From: an uncultured Paracoccaceae bacterium
Lineage (GTDB): Bacteria > Pseudomonadota > Alphaproteobacteria > Rhodobacterales > Rhodobacteraceae
Length of the DNA: 34,743 nucleotides
Direction: 5' to 3'
Assembly: GCA_937916485.1 (NCBI GenBank)
Contig: CALFSV010000271.1
Coordinates: forward strand, 1 to 34,743
Shown: one piece after another, positions 34,734 to 34,743 of the stretch
Layout of the letters: each line of letters starts with the position of its first letter
Numbering within the stretch: the stretch's first letter is position 1
The notes under the pieces: model-generated
Databases searched by the model: none
Told to the model about the DNA's origin: nothing
Seen by the model: the letters and a program-made list of their open reading frames with translations, nothing else
Translations under genes and position numbers: made by a program

Positions 34734-34743
34734 ATGATGTCGA
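34734..34743 (+). CDS. Start of a gene running off the right edge
   Basis: GGAG at 34722-34725 stands eight bases before ATG ATG TCG at 34734, the last bases of the window. The position, divergent from the LysR-type regulator with 96 bases between them, is where a LysR target gene is expected. Only three codons are visible, so nothing can be said about the product. Confidence 0.4.

Noticed and set aside
1..34743. tRNA or rRNA genes, CRISPR arrays, insertion sequences, prophage or defence genes.
   Set aside because: None was recognised on either strand; the gaps are short and filled by promoters, hairpins or repeats.

Overview
The window looks like a core-chromosome segment of an alphaproteobacterium of the Rhodobacteraceae (Roseobacter/Rhodobacter group). 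The evidence is the high GC content, the dusB(nifR3)-ntrB-ntrC-ntrY-ntrX-trkA-trkH-hfq-hflX order, a fused ispDF, a class II DAHP synthase, a PAS_5-type protein, and NtrC and NtrX proteins without the sigma54-contact GAFTGA loop. I assigned the organism from gene content only. I see no rRNA, tRNA, CRISPR array, transposase, integrase or phage gene. No gene-free stretch exceeds 300 bases; the longest gaps are 5723-5946, 28782-28980, 3505-3694 and 32857-33041.

Layout, left to right. (1) The C-terminal tail of an unidentified gene (+) meets a tightly packed minus-strand operon, yicC > gmk > gamma-carbonic-anhydrase-like gene > metC-like lyase (249-3504). (2) A PAS_5-type gene (+, 3695-4345) is interrupted by an in-frame TAA. 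The intrinsic terminator of the convergent aroG-type class II DAHP synthase lies inside its 3' end. (3) A GlxA-type regulator (DJ-1/PfpI-like plus AraC domains, +) precedes a branched-chain-amino-acid-type ABC transporter cluster, livK-livG-livF-small secreted protein-livH-livM (7096-12694). A strong hairpin follows livK, and start/stop overlaps link most of the rest. (4) A composite inverted repeat separates livM from a convergent 3-hydroxyisobutyrate-dehydrogenase-like gene. A divergent membrane-anchored penicillin-acylase-family hydrolase and a small DUF2177 membrane protein follow. (5) An 11-kb minus-strand block (28781 down to 16797) carries dusB, the two nitrogen two-component systems NtrBC and NtrYX, the Trk potassium uptake genes, hfq and hflX. 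(6) A plus-strand operon, ispDF > pgpA > cinA (C-terminal-only type), faces a minus-strand pair, ratA/COQ10-like and MmgE/PrpD. (7) hpt and a 60-codon GTG-start membrane protein converge on a LysR-type regulator. The start of another gene just fits at the right edge.

Functionally the region combines nucleotide, isoprenoid, phospholipid, aromatic and sulphur amino acid housekeeping with nitrogen and potassium control and amino-acid-type uptake. I found no convincing new multi-gene system. The points worth a second look are small: the broken PAS gene, a changed Walker B residue in NtrX, a four-cysteine secreted protein inside the liv operon, the composite inverted repeat with a degenerate relative, several dyads in leaders and gaps, and convergent genes that overlap at their stop codons.
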